From the NCBI GenBank assembly GCA_910588885.1, contig CAJUSQ010000010.1, positions 1 through 45,452 on the forward strand: a stretch of DNA of 45,452 bases, given 5' to 3'. The position numbers were made by a program, and so were the translations under genes. The notes beneath the pieces were generated by a model. The model was not told the DNA's origin. It did not search any database and saw only the letters and a list, made by a program, of their open reading frames with translations. The stretch is from an uncultured Lachnospiraceae bacterium. Lineage in GTDB: Bacteria > Bacillota > Clostridia > Lachnospirales > Lachnospiraceae. Positions 8,253 through 15,967 of this stretch are shown here, piece by piece (the stretch's first letter is position 1; each line of letters begins with the position of its first letter).

Positions 8253-8906
8253 GTGGAAAATGTTCGCTATATGATTTCAGACGCGGCAAATCTAGTCAAA
8301 GTCGAATCCCATGTTCTGCGATATTGGGAAGATGAACTGGATTTGAATATTCCCAGGAATGAACTGGGTCACCGTTATTATACAGAAGAGAATATCAAAG
8401 AGTTTTTTCAGATCAAAGAGTGGAAGGAGCAGGGATATCAATTAAAAGCAATCCGCATGTTGGTGCAGGAGGAAAGGATGAAGAAAATGGCAGCAAACAA
8501 GAATACCGGGACAACTCAGCCGGCCGCAGGAAGCAAAAACACCGTTGTTACCCAGCTGGCCCCCCAGGAACCCGTACATAACGAGGAAATGAAAAAATAT
8601 TCCGCGCAGAATACCGTGAAGCTGGAACAATTTCAAAATATCATGACAAATATTGTCAGAAATGCCCTGGAAGAGAATAATCAGGCCCTGGGACGGGAAG
8701 TGGGATACCAGGTAGAAGAGAAAGTCATTAAGGAGATGAATTATCTGATGCGGGTACAGGATGAAGCAGAAGAGGAACGTTTCCGAAAACTGGACGCCGC
8801 CATCCGTACCTACCGCAAAGGAAAACGGGTCAAGGAGGAGAAACCGGAAAAAGCAGGACGTTTTTCAAGAAAAGAAAAGAAATTAAATCCAAATTTAAGT
8901 ATTTGA
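8253..8906 (+). CDS. MerR-type helix-turn-helix protein with coiled-coil tail
   Basis: A 217-residue protein with an N-terminal MerR winged-helix domain (residues 1-75: YMISDAANLVKVESHVLRYWE, then GHRYYTEENIKEFFQIKEW), a polar linker rich in Gln/Thr/Lys, and a helical, probably coiled-coil region (about 120-200) with a very basic C-terminus. No effector-binding domain is present. The layout resembles RacA-like or other nucleoid-associated MerR proteins rather than a metal or drug sensor, but the specific role is unknown. The start is GTG 8253, seven bases after GGAGG. It follows the dnaB terminator with its own promoter. Confidence 0.8.
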   Translation: MENVRYMISDAANLVKVESHVLRYWEDELDLNIPRNELGHRYYTEENIKEFFQIKEWKEQGYQLKAIRMLVQEERMKKMAANKNTGTTQPAAGSKNTVVTQLAPQEPVHNEEMKKYSAQNTVKLEQFQNIMTNIVRNALEENNQALGREVGYQVEEKVIKEMNYLMRVQDEAEEERFRKLDAAIRTYRKGKRVKEEKPEKAGRFSRKEKKLNPNLSI

Positions 8907-8985
8907 ACAGCATCTTGGGGACAAGCAGAATGGGAGGGATTGAGGAAAAAGCAATCCGGGCCCCCTTACTGCCTGTGGAAAGCGT

Positions 8986-9016
8986 AAAAAAAGAGGACAC
9001 AGCAAACTGTGTCCTC
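8986..9016 (-). terminator. Terminator of the ferredoxin gene
   Basis: Read on the minus strand, GAGGACACAG pairs with CTGTGTCCTC around a short loop, followed by seven T. It stands 17 bases beyond the ferredoxin stop codon. Confidence 0.9.
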
Positions 9017-9032
9017 TCCTCTTATGATGTTC

Positions 9033-9203
9033 TTATTCTGCAGCGATTGCGCCAACAGGACATGCGCCTGCGCAAGTTCCGCAATCAACACAGGTGTCTG
9101 CATTGATCTCGTATTTTCCGTCACCAGCAGAGATTGCTCCAACGGGGCATTCTCCTTCGCAGGTTCCGCAGCTTACACAAGAATCAGAAATTACATATGC
9201 CAT
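9033..9203 (-). CDS. 2[4Fe-4S] ferredoxin
   Basis: A 56-residue clostridial-type ferredoxin, an electron carrier with two 4Fe-4S clusters. Two near-identical halves carry CVSCGTCEGECP and CVDCGTCAGACP, each with the CxxCxxCxxxCP ligand pattern and followed by VGAI. The protein begins MAYVISDSC and ends AIAAE. AAAGGAGG lies upstream of the ATG on the minus strand (9213-9220). The gene is monocistronic, with a strong terminator, and is divergent from the DUF1858 gene. Likely partners are anaerobic oxidoreductases or hydrogenases elsewhere in the genome. Confidence 0.97.
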   Translation of the reverse strand: MAYVISDSCVSCGTCEGECPVGAISAGDGKYEINADTCVDCGTCAGACPVGAIAAE

Positions 9204-9413
9204 ATCAGTATCCTCCTTTAAATATAATCAGGTTTTCGAAGCTATGTATGTTAGCTTTAATACATATTCTAATACAAAAACAGCAGAATGACAAGTATAT
9301 TTTCAAATACATTTTTGGTAATTATAAGTACGATGTCACGAAATTTTCCAGGCAGAAGGCCGGGGCCGGTCCGGATCACAGTTACTGTTTTGGGAATATT
9401 TCCGGCAAATCCG

Positions 9414-9442
9414 TTGCATAATAAAGGAAAAAGGATTATAAT
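9414..9442 (+). promoter_or_regulatory. Promoter of the DUF1858 gene
   Basis: TTGCAT (9414-9419), exactly 17 bases, then TATAAT (9437-9442). Confidence 0.75.
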
Positions 9443-9479
9443 AAGTTGCACGAGACGGAAAATAAAGGAGGAAAATACA

Positions 9480-9689
9480 ATGGCACAGGTAACAAAGGGC
9501 ACAATGATTGGCGAGCTGCTTATGATTGATGAAAATGTAGCGCCGATTTTGCTTGAAATTGGAATGCATTGCTTAGGATGTCCCTCTTCCCAGATGGAAA
9601 CCATCGAAGAGGCGGCAATGGTTCACGGCATTGACCCGGATGCACTGGTAGGAAAAATCAATGATTTTCTGGCATCAAGGGAACAATAA
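9480..9689 (+). CDS. DUF1858 domain protein (redox disulfide type)
   Basis: A 69-residue protein starting MAQVTKGTMIGELL. It matches the DUF1858 / hybrid-cluster-protein-associated redox disulfide family (TIGR03980 type), with the two-cysteine motif MHCLGCPSS near residues 30-38. The family is thought to work in thiol redox chemistry in anaerobes, but its partner is unknown here. ATG 9480 follows AAAGGAGG. A well-placed promoter lies at 9414-9442, and a shared terminator follows. It is divergent from the ferredoxin gene, which would fit a small redox locus; that link is inference. Confidence 0.85.
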   Translation: MAQVTKGTMIGELLMIDENVAPILLEIGMHCLGCPSSQMETIEEAAMVHGIDPDALVGKINDFLASREQ

Positions 9690-9711
9690 AAACCTCGCAG
9701 CAGGAAATGAT

Positions 9712-9751
9712 AAAAAGCCGCAGCGCTGTTTTGGGACAGCCTGCGGCTTTT
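9712..9751. terminator. Bidirectional terminator between DUF1858 gene and mecA
   Basis: AAAAGCCGCAG (9713-9723) pairs with CTGCGGCTTTT (9741-9751), with internal pairing GCTGT/ACAGC. A-rich and T-rich arms on both sides allow it to serve both convergent genes. Confidence 0.9.
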
Positions 9752-9823
9752 GTTCCTGGTATGCTGTTTGTCAAAAAAGCTGCCGTAAGCCGGAAAGGAT
9801 ACGGCTAAGAAAACTGCCGCTGT

Positions 9824-10627
9824 TTACAAATCAGCCAATGTCTGCAGGGCATTTTCTTTTAAAATCTTCTCGTAATGTTCCTCCAGATATGCCTGGGTGG
9901 AGCTGGAATACTTCTCCTGTCGTGCATATTCCGATAAGATATTGCAGACCTTATTGAATTCTTCCGGTGTATGCTGGCTCTTACTGATAATCAAATAGTA
10001 CTTTCTGGTGGTAACGTTCTTATAAAGGACGTTGCAGCCGTTGTAGAATCCACGCAGGACCCGGGCAAGGCGGCTGACATCATCCAGCTGGTTGAATACA
10101 AAGAGCTTGGTAATGTCCACTACAACCTTCGGTTCCGGCTGCTGGGGCTGTTCTCTCTGAATCGCTTTCTCCAGAGGGATAAATTCGCTTTCCTTCTTGA
10201 GATTGGCTTCCGCCTTCTTGCGTTCCTCCTGAATCTTCCGGAAAAGATCCAGAATATCGTCGGCGCCCACCGTGTCAAAAGTGGAATCCCCTTCGGAAAA
10301 TCTGGAACCGTCGGAAGCATAGCCGCTCTCCTCCGGCCCTCCCGGAGAAAACTGGGAAAAACGGGTATCCAGCTCATCGGGATATTCTACTTTCGTAATA
10401 ATCAGTATGATAGTATCCGCAGAAAGCGGAATGGCTTCAATCATTAACGGGATATCTTCAGCTTCAAAGCCGAATTCGTAGGCAGCTTGCTGCATCATGT
10501 CCCGGAACAGCATCTTTGCCTTTTCCGTGCCATATGCCAGCTCGCTCAACTTCAGCTGCCGGTCGGCCAAATCTTCCCGTGTTAAGGTACAACGTATCTG
10601 GTTGTCACTGACCTTTTCAATTTTCAT
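9824..10627 (-). CDS. mecA: Adaptor protein MecA
   Basis: A 267-residue MecA-family adaptor that delivers substrates to the ClpC-ClpP protease and helps ClpC assemble. The N-terminal substrate-binding domain starts MKIEKVSDNQIRCTLTREDL. An acidic, Glu/Lys-rich linker covers about 90-170. The C-terminal ClpC-binding domain contains LFVFNQLDDVSRLAR and RKYYLIISK. AAAGGGAG lies upstream of the ATG. No competence or ClpC gene is nearby. Its substrates in this organism cannot be deduced. Confidence 0.93.
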   Translation of the reverse strand: MKIEKVSDNQIRCTLTREDLADRQLKLSELAYGTEKAKMLFRDMMQQAAYEFGFEAEDIPLMIEAIPLSADTIILIITKVEYPDELDTRFSQFSPGGPEESGYASDGSRFSEGDSTFDTVGADDILDLFRKIQEERKKAEANLKKESEFIPLEKAIQREQPQQPEPKVVVDITKLFVFNQLDDVSRLARVLRGFYNGCNVLYKNVTTRKYYLIISKSQHTPEEFNKVCNILSEYARQEKYSSSTQAYLEEHYEKILKENALQTLADL

Positions 10628-10775
10628 ATGATCACTCCCTTTAACAAGGTCTAAAATCGCATTATGAATCTACCTTGAGTAACCAAAGTATATACAAAAT
10701 ATCAAGTTTCGTCAAGTAAATGGCCTATAAATTCATAAAAAATTTATGAAATATAATAATTTTTTCAAAAAACAG

Positions 10776-10805
10776 TTGCAAATCATACTGGTTTTGTGTT
10801 ATAAA
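10776..10805 (+). promoter_or_regulatory. Promoter of the kinase operon
   Basis: TTGCAA (10776-10781), an 18-base spacer and TATAAA (10800-10805). Transcription would begin near 10812, only about six bases before ATG 10818 but 45 bases before the Shine-Dalgarno-linked ATT at 10857. Confidence 0.6.
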
Positions 10806-10817
10806 AGATGCTAAGAG

Positions 10818-12203
10818 ATGCGTTCCGGACTGAAAGCCAAGAAAGGAGCGTCCTTTATTATCAATACGGTTTTGTTCCAAAAGTACCACGTTCTGTCTCT
10901 TCTCGGAAGCGGCGGCAGCAGCAGCGTGTATCTGGCGGAGCATTTGAAGTTAAAGCATCATCGGGCAATCAAGTGTATTCCCAAGACACAGGCCCGCACT
11001 GCTTCCCGGTATTTGGAAGCAGGTCTTTTAAAGAATCTGAGACATCCCGGAATTCCCGTGATTTATGACATAGAAGAAGATGAATCTCATGTTTATATCA
11101 TAGAGGAATATATTCAGGGTGAATCCTTATCTGCCTATGTGCAGAATCATAACAATATTTCCCAGGAAACAATTGCTGCCTTTGGCATACAACTTTGCGG
11201 CATTATAGAGTATCTCCATAATCAGAAGCCATATCCCATTTTATATCTGGATTTAAAACCGGAACATATTATATTATGCGGAACACAATTAAAATTAATT
11301 GATTTTGGAATTTCTGCCGCTAAGGACGGAGAAATACATGCTTCTAACAGCTGGGGAACCCCAGGTTTTGCGGCACCGGAACAATTCACCGGCTGCGGCC
11401 TGGGCACGAAGACGGATGTGTTTGGAATCGGTGCGGTACTTTACTATATGCTGACGAGAGAAATATTACCACCACATTCCGGCATTCCCGGCTTCTTTCC
11501 GAAATATTGTTCCCATTCTTTCAAAAAAATAATAACAAAAGCAGCTGCACCGAGGCCGGAAAAGCGATACGATAACGTGAAACAGCTTCAGGAGGCGCTG
11601 CAGAAACTATCTTTGAGTCGAACCGGAACAGATCCGTCGGCGCATCTCTTAGAACAAATTACGGTGGTAGGAAGCCAGGCCCATATCGGTACCACCCATA
11701 TTGCGGTCAGCCTTACCAGCTGGTTCAACCAGAGGGGAATGGAAGCCTGCTATGGGGCGAAGAACCGGGGAACGGAATTTTTTTCATCGCTGCAGTCTTA
11801 CCAGGAAGGCTTGAACCAGGAGGGAGGAAGGATCTCCTATGGGAATTTTCAGGCTGTATTGTCTCCGAAAGACAGGACAGGAACAGGAAAACCGCACATT
11901 TTCGTGCAGGATTTTGGAAACGACACTGTATCCGCTGCTGAGGAGGAACAGGCCGGCCTTACGGTCCTGGTAATCGGAAGCCGACCATGGGAAATGGAGC
12001 ATGGGATTTTGGCCTACAAGCAACTGGCCGGGGAAGAAAATCTTGTTTTAATTTGTAATTATCAAAATAAGAAATCAGCAGAAAAATATGCAAAAATTCT
12101 GCGTAAAAATGTATATTGTTTTCCCCTGGATCGGGATCCTTTTTCCGTAACGAAGGAAAAACACCGTTTGTTTCAAAAAATTCTAAGAGAAGGGAGGGGA
12201 TAA
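10818..12203 (+). CDS. Serine/threonine protein kinase fused to a degenerate MinD/CpaE-like domain
   Basis: Up to 461 residues. The eukaryotic-type kinase domain shows the glycine loop LGSGGSSSVYL (about 29-39), the ATP lysine in HRAIK, the catalytic loop YLDLKPEHIIL, DFG in LIDFGISAAK and the APE motif in GFAAPEQF. The catalytic-loop Asn is His here. No transmembrane or PASTA segment is present, so it is cytoplasmic. From about residue 280 a second domain begins ITVVGSQAHIGTTHIAVSL, shaped like a MinD/CpaE P-loop but without the P-loop lysines. ATG 10818 is the conventional start but has no good ribosome binding site. ATT 10857 lies eight bases after AAAGGAG and would give a start of MINTVLFQKYHVL, more like other kinases. 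The next gene overlaps or abuts and encodes a similar MinD-like domain. Substrate unknown. Confidence 0.85.
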   Translation: MRSGLKAKKGASFIINTVLFQKYHVLSLLGSGGSSSVYLAEHLKLKHHRAIKCIPKTQARTASRYLEAGLLKNLRHPGIPVIYDIEEDESHVYIIEEYIQGESLSAYVQNHNNISQETIAAFGIQLCGIIEYLHNQKPYPILYLDLKPEHIILCGTQLKLIDFGISAAKDGEIHASNSWGTPGFAAPEQFTGCGLGTKTDVFGIGAVLYYMLTREILPPHSGIPGFFPKYCSHSFKKIITKAAAPRPEKRYDNVKQLQEALQKLSLSRTGTDPSAHLLEQITVVGSQAHIGTTHIAVSLTSWFNQRGMEACYGAKNRGTEFFSSLQSYQEGLNQEGGRISYGNFQAVLSPKDRTGTGKPHIFVQDFGNDTVSAAEEEQAGLTVLVIGSRPWEMEHGILAYKQLAGEENLVLICNYQNKKSAEKYAKILRKNVYCFPLDRDPFSVTKEKHRLFQKILREGRG

Positions 12204-12205
12204 GG

Positions 12206-12790
12206 ATTCGGATAAAAAGCATAAAAGCGGTTCAGCCGAAAATCACGATTGGCGTATTGGGACAGTCGGCGGGGACAGGTGTGACCCATTTGTCCATTGC
12301 CCTTGCCAATTATGCCGCAAAATGGTTAAATGCCAAAACGGCGTTGATTGAATTGGAAGGCAGGGGTGCATTGGCCGCATTGTCGGCTGCAAAGGATGGG
12401 AACGAATTTTTTTATGAAGGCGTGACCTATTTTCCGGAAGTATCTGTGCAGGATTTGGGAATGATATACAGTATGGGGTTTGAATATCTCATCCTGGATT
12501 TGGGAACTGACAGCAGGGCGTCCCGGGCAGAACTGATGCGCTGCAATGGAAAACTGATTGTCGGCAGCTTGTGTCCCTGGAGGAAAGCCGGATATTATGA
12601 TTATATGAAACGATTACAAGAAACAACAGGGTATCGGGACATGTTTACTTTTTTGGCGTTATTTGAAGATAAGATAGAAATAAAAAGATGTCGTCGTACT
12701 TTGAAGGCCCAGGTGCAGAGTGTTCCTTTTATTGCGGATCCGTTTCATGTAAAAGACAGAGAAGCAGATTTTTTACATACCTTAATCTGA
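12206..12790 (+). CDS. MinD/CpaE-like degenerate P-loop protein
   Basis: About 194 residues. The N-terminus TIGVLGQSAGTGVTHLSIAL has the strand-loop-helix form of a MinD/ParA P-loop, but the deviant Walker A lysines are replaced. A later LILDLGTDS segment resembles Walker B. The sequence resembles the C-terminal domain of the kinase just upstream, so the two may be paralogues that pair. No ATG, GTG or TTG lies near the strong AGGGAGGGG (12191-12199). ATT 12206 is at the right distance and is in frame. The only longer conventional start, TTG 12116, lies inside the kinase gene without a ribosome binding site. A hairpin without a T-run follows (12791-12813). The function is unknown; signalling with the kinase is inference. 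Confidence 0.7.
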   Translation: MRIKSIKAVQPKITIGVLGQSAGTGVTHLSIALANYAAKWLNAKTALIELEGRGALAALSAAKDGNEFFYEGVTYFPEVSVQDLGMIYSMGFEYLILDLGTDSRASRAELMRCNGKLIVGSLCPWRKAGYYDYMKRLQETTGYRDMFTFLALFEDKIEIKRCRRTLKAQVQSVPFIADPFHVKDREADFLHTLI

Positions 12791-12813
12791 CCTGTATCTG
12801 CTGCTGATACAGG
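12791..12813 (+). other. Hairpin after the kinase operon
   Basis: CCTGTATC (12791-12798) and GATACAGG (12806-12813) form an 8-bp stem with a 7-base loop. No T-run follows, so it may stabilise an mRNA end or act as a weak or factor-dependent terminator. Confidence 0.5.
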
Positions 12814-12873
12814 ATATGGGATAAAAATATATCACGATTTAAGTACCTCCTTGTATTAGGAAGGAGAAGGAAC

Positions 12874-13098
12874 ATGATGGAGTTTACCAATGGGCCGGAA
12901 AAGCAGAGACTGTTGATTGAATTGGAGAATATCCGGAATCGCGGAATTATGATTTTTCTGGACGGAGTTCCAAGTACTCCGCTGACTGTGACGGATATCC
13001 TCTGCGTAAATGAGAACAATAACTTTATGCGGGATTATGTGACAGATGAAGAAGGAGTATGGAGGGAGCTTAGGTTTGACAGAATCAGAAGTCTGTAG
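12874..13098 (+). CDS. Small conserved hypothetical protein
   Basis: A 74-residue soluble, acidic protein starting MMEFTNGPEKQRLLIEL. It has a short helix, then IMIFLDGVPSTPLTVTDIL, then an MRDYVTDEEG segment and a basic end. I think similar short proteins occur in other Lachnospiraceae, but I do not know a function. The ribosome binding site AGGAAGGAG is well placed, with two ATG codons in a row at 12874 and 12877. It lies between the kinase/MinD pair and the GH18 gene, separated from both by gaps of 80-200 bases, so operon membership is uncertain. Confidence 0.7.
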   Translation: MMEFTNGPEKQRLLIELENIRNRGIMIFLDGVPSTPLTVTDILCVNENNNFMRDYVTDEEGVWRELRFDRIRSL

Positions 13099-13153
13099 TG
13101 CATAGGAACAGGCTTTTACGAAACCACATATGCATAAACATATTTGAGAATCA

Positions 13154-13185
13154 GATGCCCCTGTGTTGGGGAATGCGGGGGCATC
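13154..13185 (+). terminator. Possible terminator of the small gene
   Basis: GATGCCCC (13154-13161) pairs with GGGGCATC (13178-13185). The following bases are AT-rich but not a clean T-run. Confidence 0.45.
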
Positions 13186-13253
13186 ATAATTCTTAGTATA
13201 GAAGGGAACGGCGGGAATGGGGGCATCGAAATTCTTTGCATGAAAAGGGACGG
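13177..13253 (+). repeat. Imperfect direct repeat upstream of the GH18 gene
   Basis: Two 35-base copies, 13177-13211 and 13219-13253, both beginning GGGGGCATC and ending GACGG/AACGG, offset by 42 bases. The second copy contains the -35 box of the GH18 promoter. Confidence 0.7.
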
Positions 13254-13264
13254 TGTGATATAAT
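13236..13264 (+). promoter_or_regulatory. Promoter of the GH18 gene
   Basis: TTGCAT (13236-13241), a 17-base spacer and TATAAT (13259-13264), about 40 bases before the start codon. Confidence 0.75.
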
Positions 13265-13305
13265 AGGAGCACGATTTTAGAATACACGTTAGGAGGACAC
13301 CGGAC

Positions 13306-15054
13306 ATGAGAAAAAAGTTTATGCCCTTTTTGGTGGCAGCAGTCTTTATTATTGTGGTAGGTCTGATTGCAGCAGCTACTGTAGTGATACAGAAATATAC
13401 GCCCAGTAAGGAACGGGCAGATTTACAGGAATACTTTCATTTGGCGGAAGAAGACGATATGGCAATCATCCTGAATTATCAGAAAATGGATGAGCTTTGT
13501 AAATATATGGACGGTCATGTGTATTTGTCTTATGGATTTGTGCATGATTGGCTGAACGGACGGTTTTATTGGGATGCAAACGAGAATATTTTAAGATATA
13601 CGACGCCCACGGATGTGATTTCCGTAAATGCCGGAAGCAATGAATATTTTGTGACAAAAGAAAAGCAGACAGAGAATTATACGATTGTCCGGGTAAACGG
13701 GGAAATGGTATATTTGGCGGCAGATTTTGTCCAGAAATACACGAATCTGGATTTTTCGGTCCAGGAGGATCCCAGGAGGGTGCTGATTACCAGTGAATGG
13801 GGAGAAATCAAGGTGGCCTCCGTAAAGAAAGATACTCAGATCCGGGAAAAGGGCGGTATTAAGAGCCCGATTGTGGCAGATGTGAAGAAGGGGGATACCG
13901 TGACGGTGTTAGAAACCCTGGAGGAATGGAGCAAGGTCTATACGTCTGAGGGGCTGACCGGTTATCTGAAGAATAAGAGCCTGGGAGAGGTACAGATGCA
14001 GACAACCAGCAGGAGTTTCGAAGAACCTCAGTTCACCCATTTGCTGAAGGATCAGAAAATAAATATGGCCTGGCACCAGGTGACGACCCAGGAGGCAAAC
14101 AACCAGGTGGCGGAGGTGCTGAAGGATACGAAGGGAATCAATGTGATTGCGCCTACCTGGTTTTATTTGAATGATAACAACGGGAATATTCAGTCCCTTG
14201 CCAGTAGTAGTTATGTAAACTATTGCCATCAGAACGGTGTGGAAGTCTGGGGATTGATTAGTAATTTGGAGAATAGGGAGGTAGATACCACGGCAGTGCT
14301 TACCCATACTTCGATCCGGGATTATCTGGTGAATCAAATTATTTCTGCTGCTATTGAATATGATTTGGACGGCATTAATCTGGATTTTGAAGAATTAAAG
14401 GGTGAAGTGGGAGATGCTTATATTCAGCTGATTCGGGAATTGTCTATTAAGTGTAAGAATAACGGAATTGTATTGTCTGTGGATAATTACGTACCTTCGG
14501 AATATACGGCCTTTTATAATCGGAAGGAACAGGCCGTATTTGCCGATTACGTGGTGGTAATGGGGTATGACGAGCATTGGGGGAATTCCGAGAACGGCGG
14601 GAATGTCGAAGGTTCTGTTGCATCCATCGGTTTTGTGACCGAGGGGGTGGAAAATACCTTGAAAGAAGTCCCGGCTTCCCAGATCATTCTGGGTATGCCG
14701 TTTTATACCAGAGTGTGGGAATGTGTTCCCAAAGGAGGAGACGTTTCCGAAGTGGAAGCAGCATCGGAAGATTATGTACCTTATACCGTAAACAGCAGTG
14801 CGGTAGGTATGAATGAAGCGGAAAACCGCGTAACGACTAACGGAGCGGAAAAAATATGGTCCGATGTGGACGGACAGTACTATGCGGAATATGTAAATAA
14901 CGGAAATACCTACAAAATATGGATGGAGGATGAAGCTTCCCTGGAACTGCGTCTGCAGCTGCTGCGGGAAAAAGAGCTGGCAGGAGCGGCGTTCTGGAAG
15001 CTGGGCCTGGAGCGGAGCAGCGTTTGGGATACGGTCATTAAGTATATCAATTAG
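13306..15054 (+). CDS. Secreted/anchored SH3-GH18 family glycosidase
   Basis: A 582-residue exported protein. Residues 1-30 are a signal peptide or N-terminal anchor (MRKKFMPFLVAAVFIIVVGL). Residues about 60-165 resemble a copper-amine-oxidase-N-like/stalk domain, and 168-226 an SH3b domain (KVASVKKDTQIREKGG to GYLKNKSLG). From about 245 to the end is a GH18 domain with the catalytic pattern DGINLDFEE near 354-362, in which the Glu is the acid/base. GH18 proteins with SH3b or LysM units, such as the YaaH/SleL group, act on peptidoglycan in spores and cell walls. This fits the cwlD gene that follows, but the substrate is inference. AGGAGG precedes ATG 13306. Confidence 0.9.
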   Translation: MRKKFMPFLVAAVFIIVVGLIAAATVVIQKYTPSKERADLQEYFHLAEEDDMAIILNYQKMDELCKYMDGHVYLSYGFVHDWLNGRFYWDANENILRYTTPTDVISVNAGSNEYFVTKEKQTENYTIVRVNGEMVYLAADFVQKYTNLDFSVQEDPRRVLITSEWGEIKVASVKKDTQIREKGGIKSPIVADVKKGDTVTVLETLEEWSKVYTSEGLTGYLKNKSLGEVQMQTTSRSFEEPQFTHLLKDQKINMAWHQVTTQEANNQVAEVLKDTKGINVIAPTWFYLNDNNGNIQSLASSSYVNYCHQNGVEVWGLISNLENREVDTTAVLTHTSIRDYLVNQIISAAIEYDLDGINLDFEELKGEVGDAYIQLIRELSIKCKNNGIVLSVDNYVPSEYTAFYNRKEQAVFADYVVVMGYDEHWGNSENGGNVEGSVASIGFVTEGVENTLKEVPASQIILGMPFYTRVWECVPKGGDVSEVEAASEDYVPYTVNSSAVGMNEAENRVTTNGAEKIWSDVDGQYYAEYVNNGNTYKIWMEDEASLELRLQLLREKELAGAAFWKLGLERSSVWDTVIKYIN

Positions 15055-15154
15055 ATCTGATTGGCTTAGATCTTAGATCCGGGAAACGGGATGAGGGCAT
15101 ATCCGGAAACCCCAAAGCATACAATGGAATAATGAAGTCTTTGTGGGAGAGTCT

Positions 15155-15850
15155 GTGAAGAAAAAAATAGAGATCCTGATGGCGGCAGTGCTGCTGCTGG
15201 CAGCCTGCTTGTTTGCAAAAGAAGGCGTGGTGATCGTAGAGAGCATCCGGGCGGATAAAGGAGAGAATCCCACCTGCATTGTAATAGATGCCGGGCATGG
15301 AGGAGCAGACCCGGGCAAAGTGGGGATAAACGGGGCGGAAGAAAAGACCATTAATCTCCAGATTGCGGAACGTCTGAAAAAGCTGCTGGAGTCGGAGGGA
15401 ATCGAGGTAGTTTTGACCCGTACCGGGGACGACGGCCTGTATTCGGAAGGCTCCAGTAATAAAAAAGTAGAAGATATGCGTAAAAGATGTGAGATTATCA
15501 AAGAAGCCATGCCGGTTTTTACGGTCAGCATCCATCAGAACAGCTATCCGGAAGAGTATGTAAAGGGAGCCCAGACTTTTTATTATGGGAAATCCCAGGA
15601 GGGGAAAGAGCTGGCAGAAATGATCCAGGCCAGTATGATCGAACGGTTGGATAAGGAAAACCACCGAACGGCAAAGGATAATGAAAGCTATTATCTGCTG
15701 AAACGGACGCCTACCCCTACGGTAATCGTCGAATGCGGGTTTTTAAGTAATTCTCAGGAAGCCGGGCTTCTGATTACGGAGGAATATCAGGAAAAGGTTG
15801 CCTTTGCGGTACATATGGGAATTATGCAGTATTTAAATAAGAAGAAATAA
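15155..15850 (+). CDS. cwlD: N-acetylmuramoyl-L-alanine amidase, CwlD type
   Basis: About 231 residues. It has a signal anchor (MKKKIEILMAAVLLLAACLF) and then an Amidase_3 domain. The zinc ligands sit in DAGHGGADPG (near residue 47) and SIHQNS (near 125), and the catalytic Glu in VIVECGFLSN (near 193). The GAQTFYYGKSQEG segment closely resembles Bacillus CwlD, which makes muramic-delta-lactam in the spore cortex. GTG 15155 follows GGGAG by five bases. An upstream in-frame GTG (15143) lacks a ribosome binding site. It follows the GH18 gene by 100 bases. The locus suggests a spore-forming ancestry, but no other sporulation gene is in view. Confidence 0.88.
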   Translation: MKKKIEILMAAVLLLAACLFAKEGVVIVESIRADKGENPTCIVIDAGHGGADPGKVGINGAEEKTINLQIAERLKKLLESEGIEVVLTRTGDDGLYSEGSSNKKVEDMRKRCEIIKEAMPVFTVSIHQNSYPEEYVKGAQTFYYGKSQEGKELAEMIQASMIERLDKENHRTAKDNESYYLLKRTPTPTVIVECGFLSNSQEAGLLITEEYQEKVAFAVHMGIMQYLNKKK

Positions 15851-15884
15851 ATTAGGTGCAGGATTTCCTGCACCTAATTGTTTG
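15851..15884. terminator. Bidirectional terminator between cwlD and the CmpB-like gene
   Basis: TTAGGTGCAGGA (15852-15863) pairs with TCCTGCACCTAA (15866-15877). T-rich tracts flank it in both directions, serving the two convergent genes. Confidence 0.85.
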
Positions 15885-15967
15885 TAGTGGGCCGGCAACG
15901 GATCTTTGTTTGGGAATCGGATGTTCCGGTTTTGGACAGGTAACAAAGCGGCCTGTGATTTCAGGAT

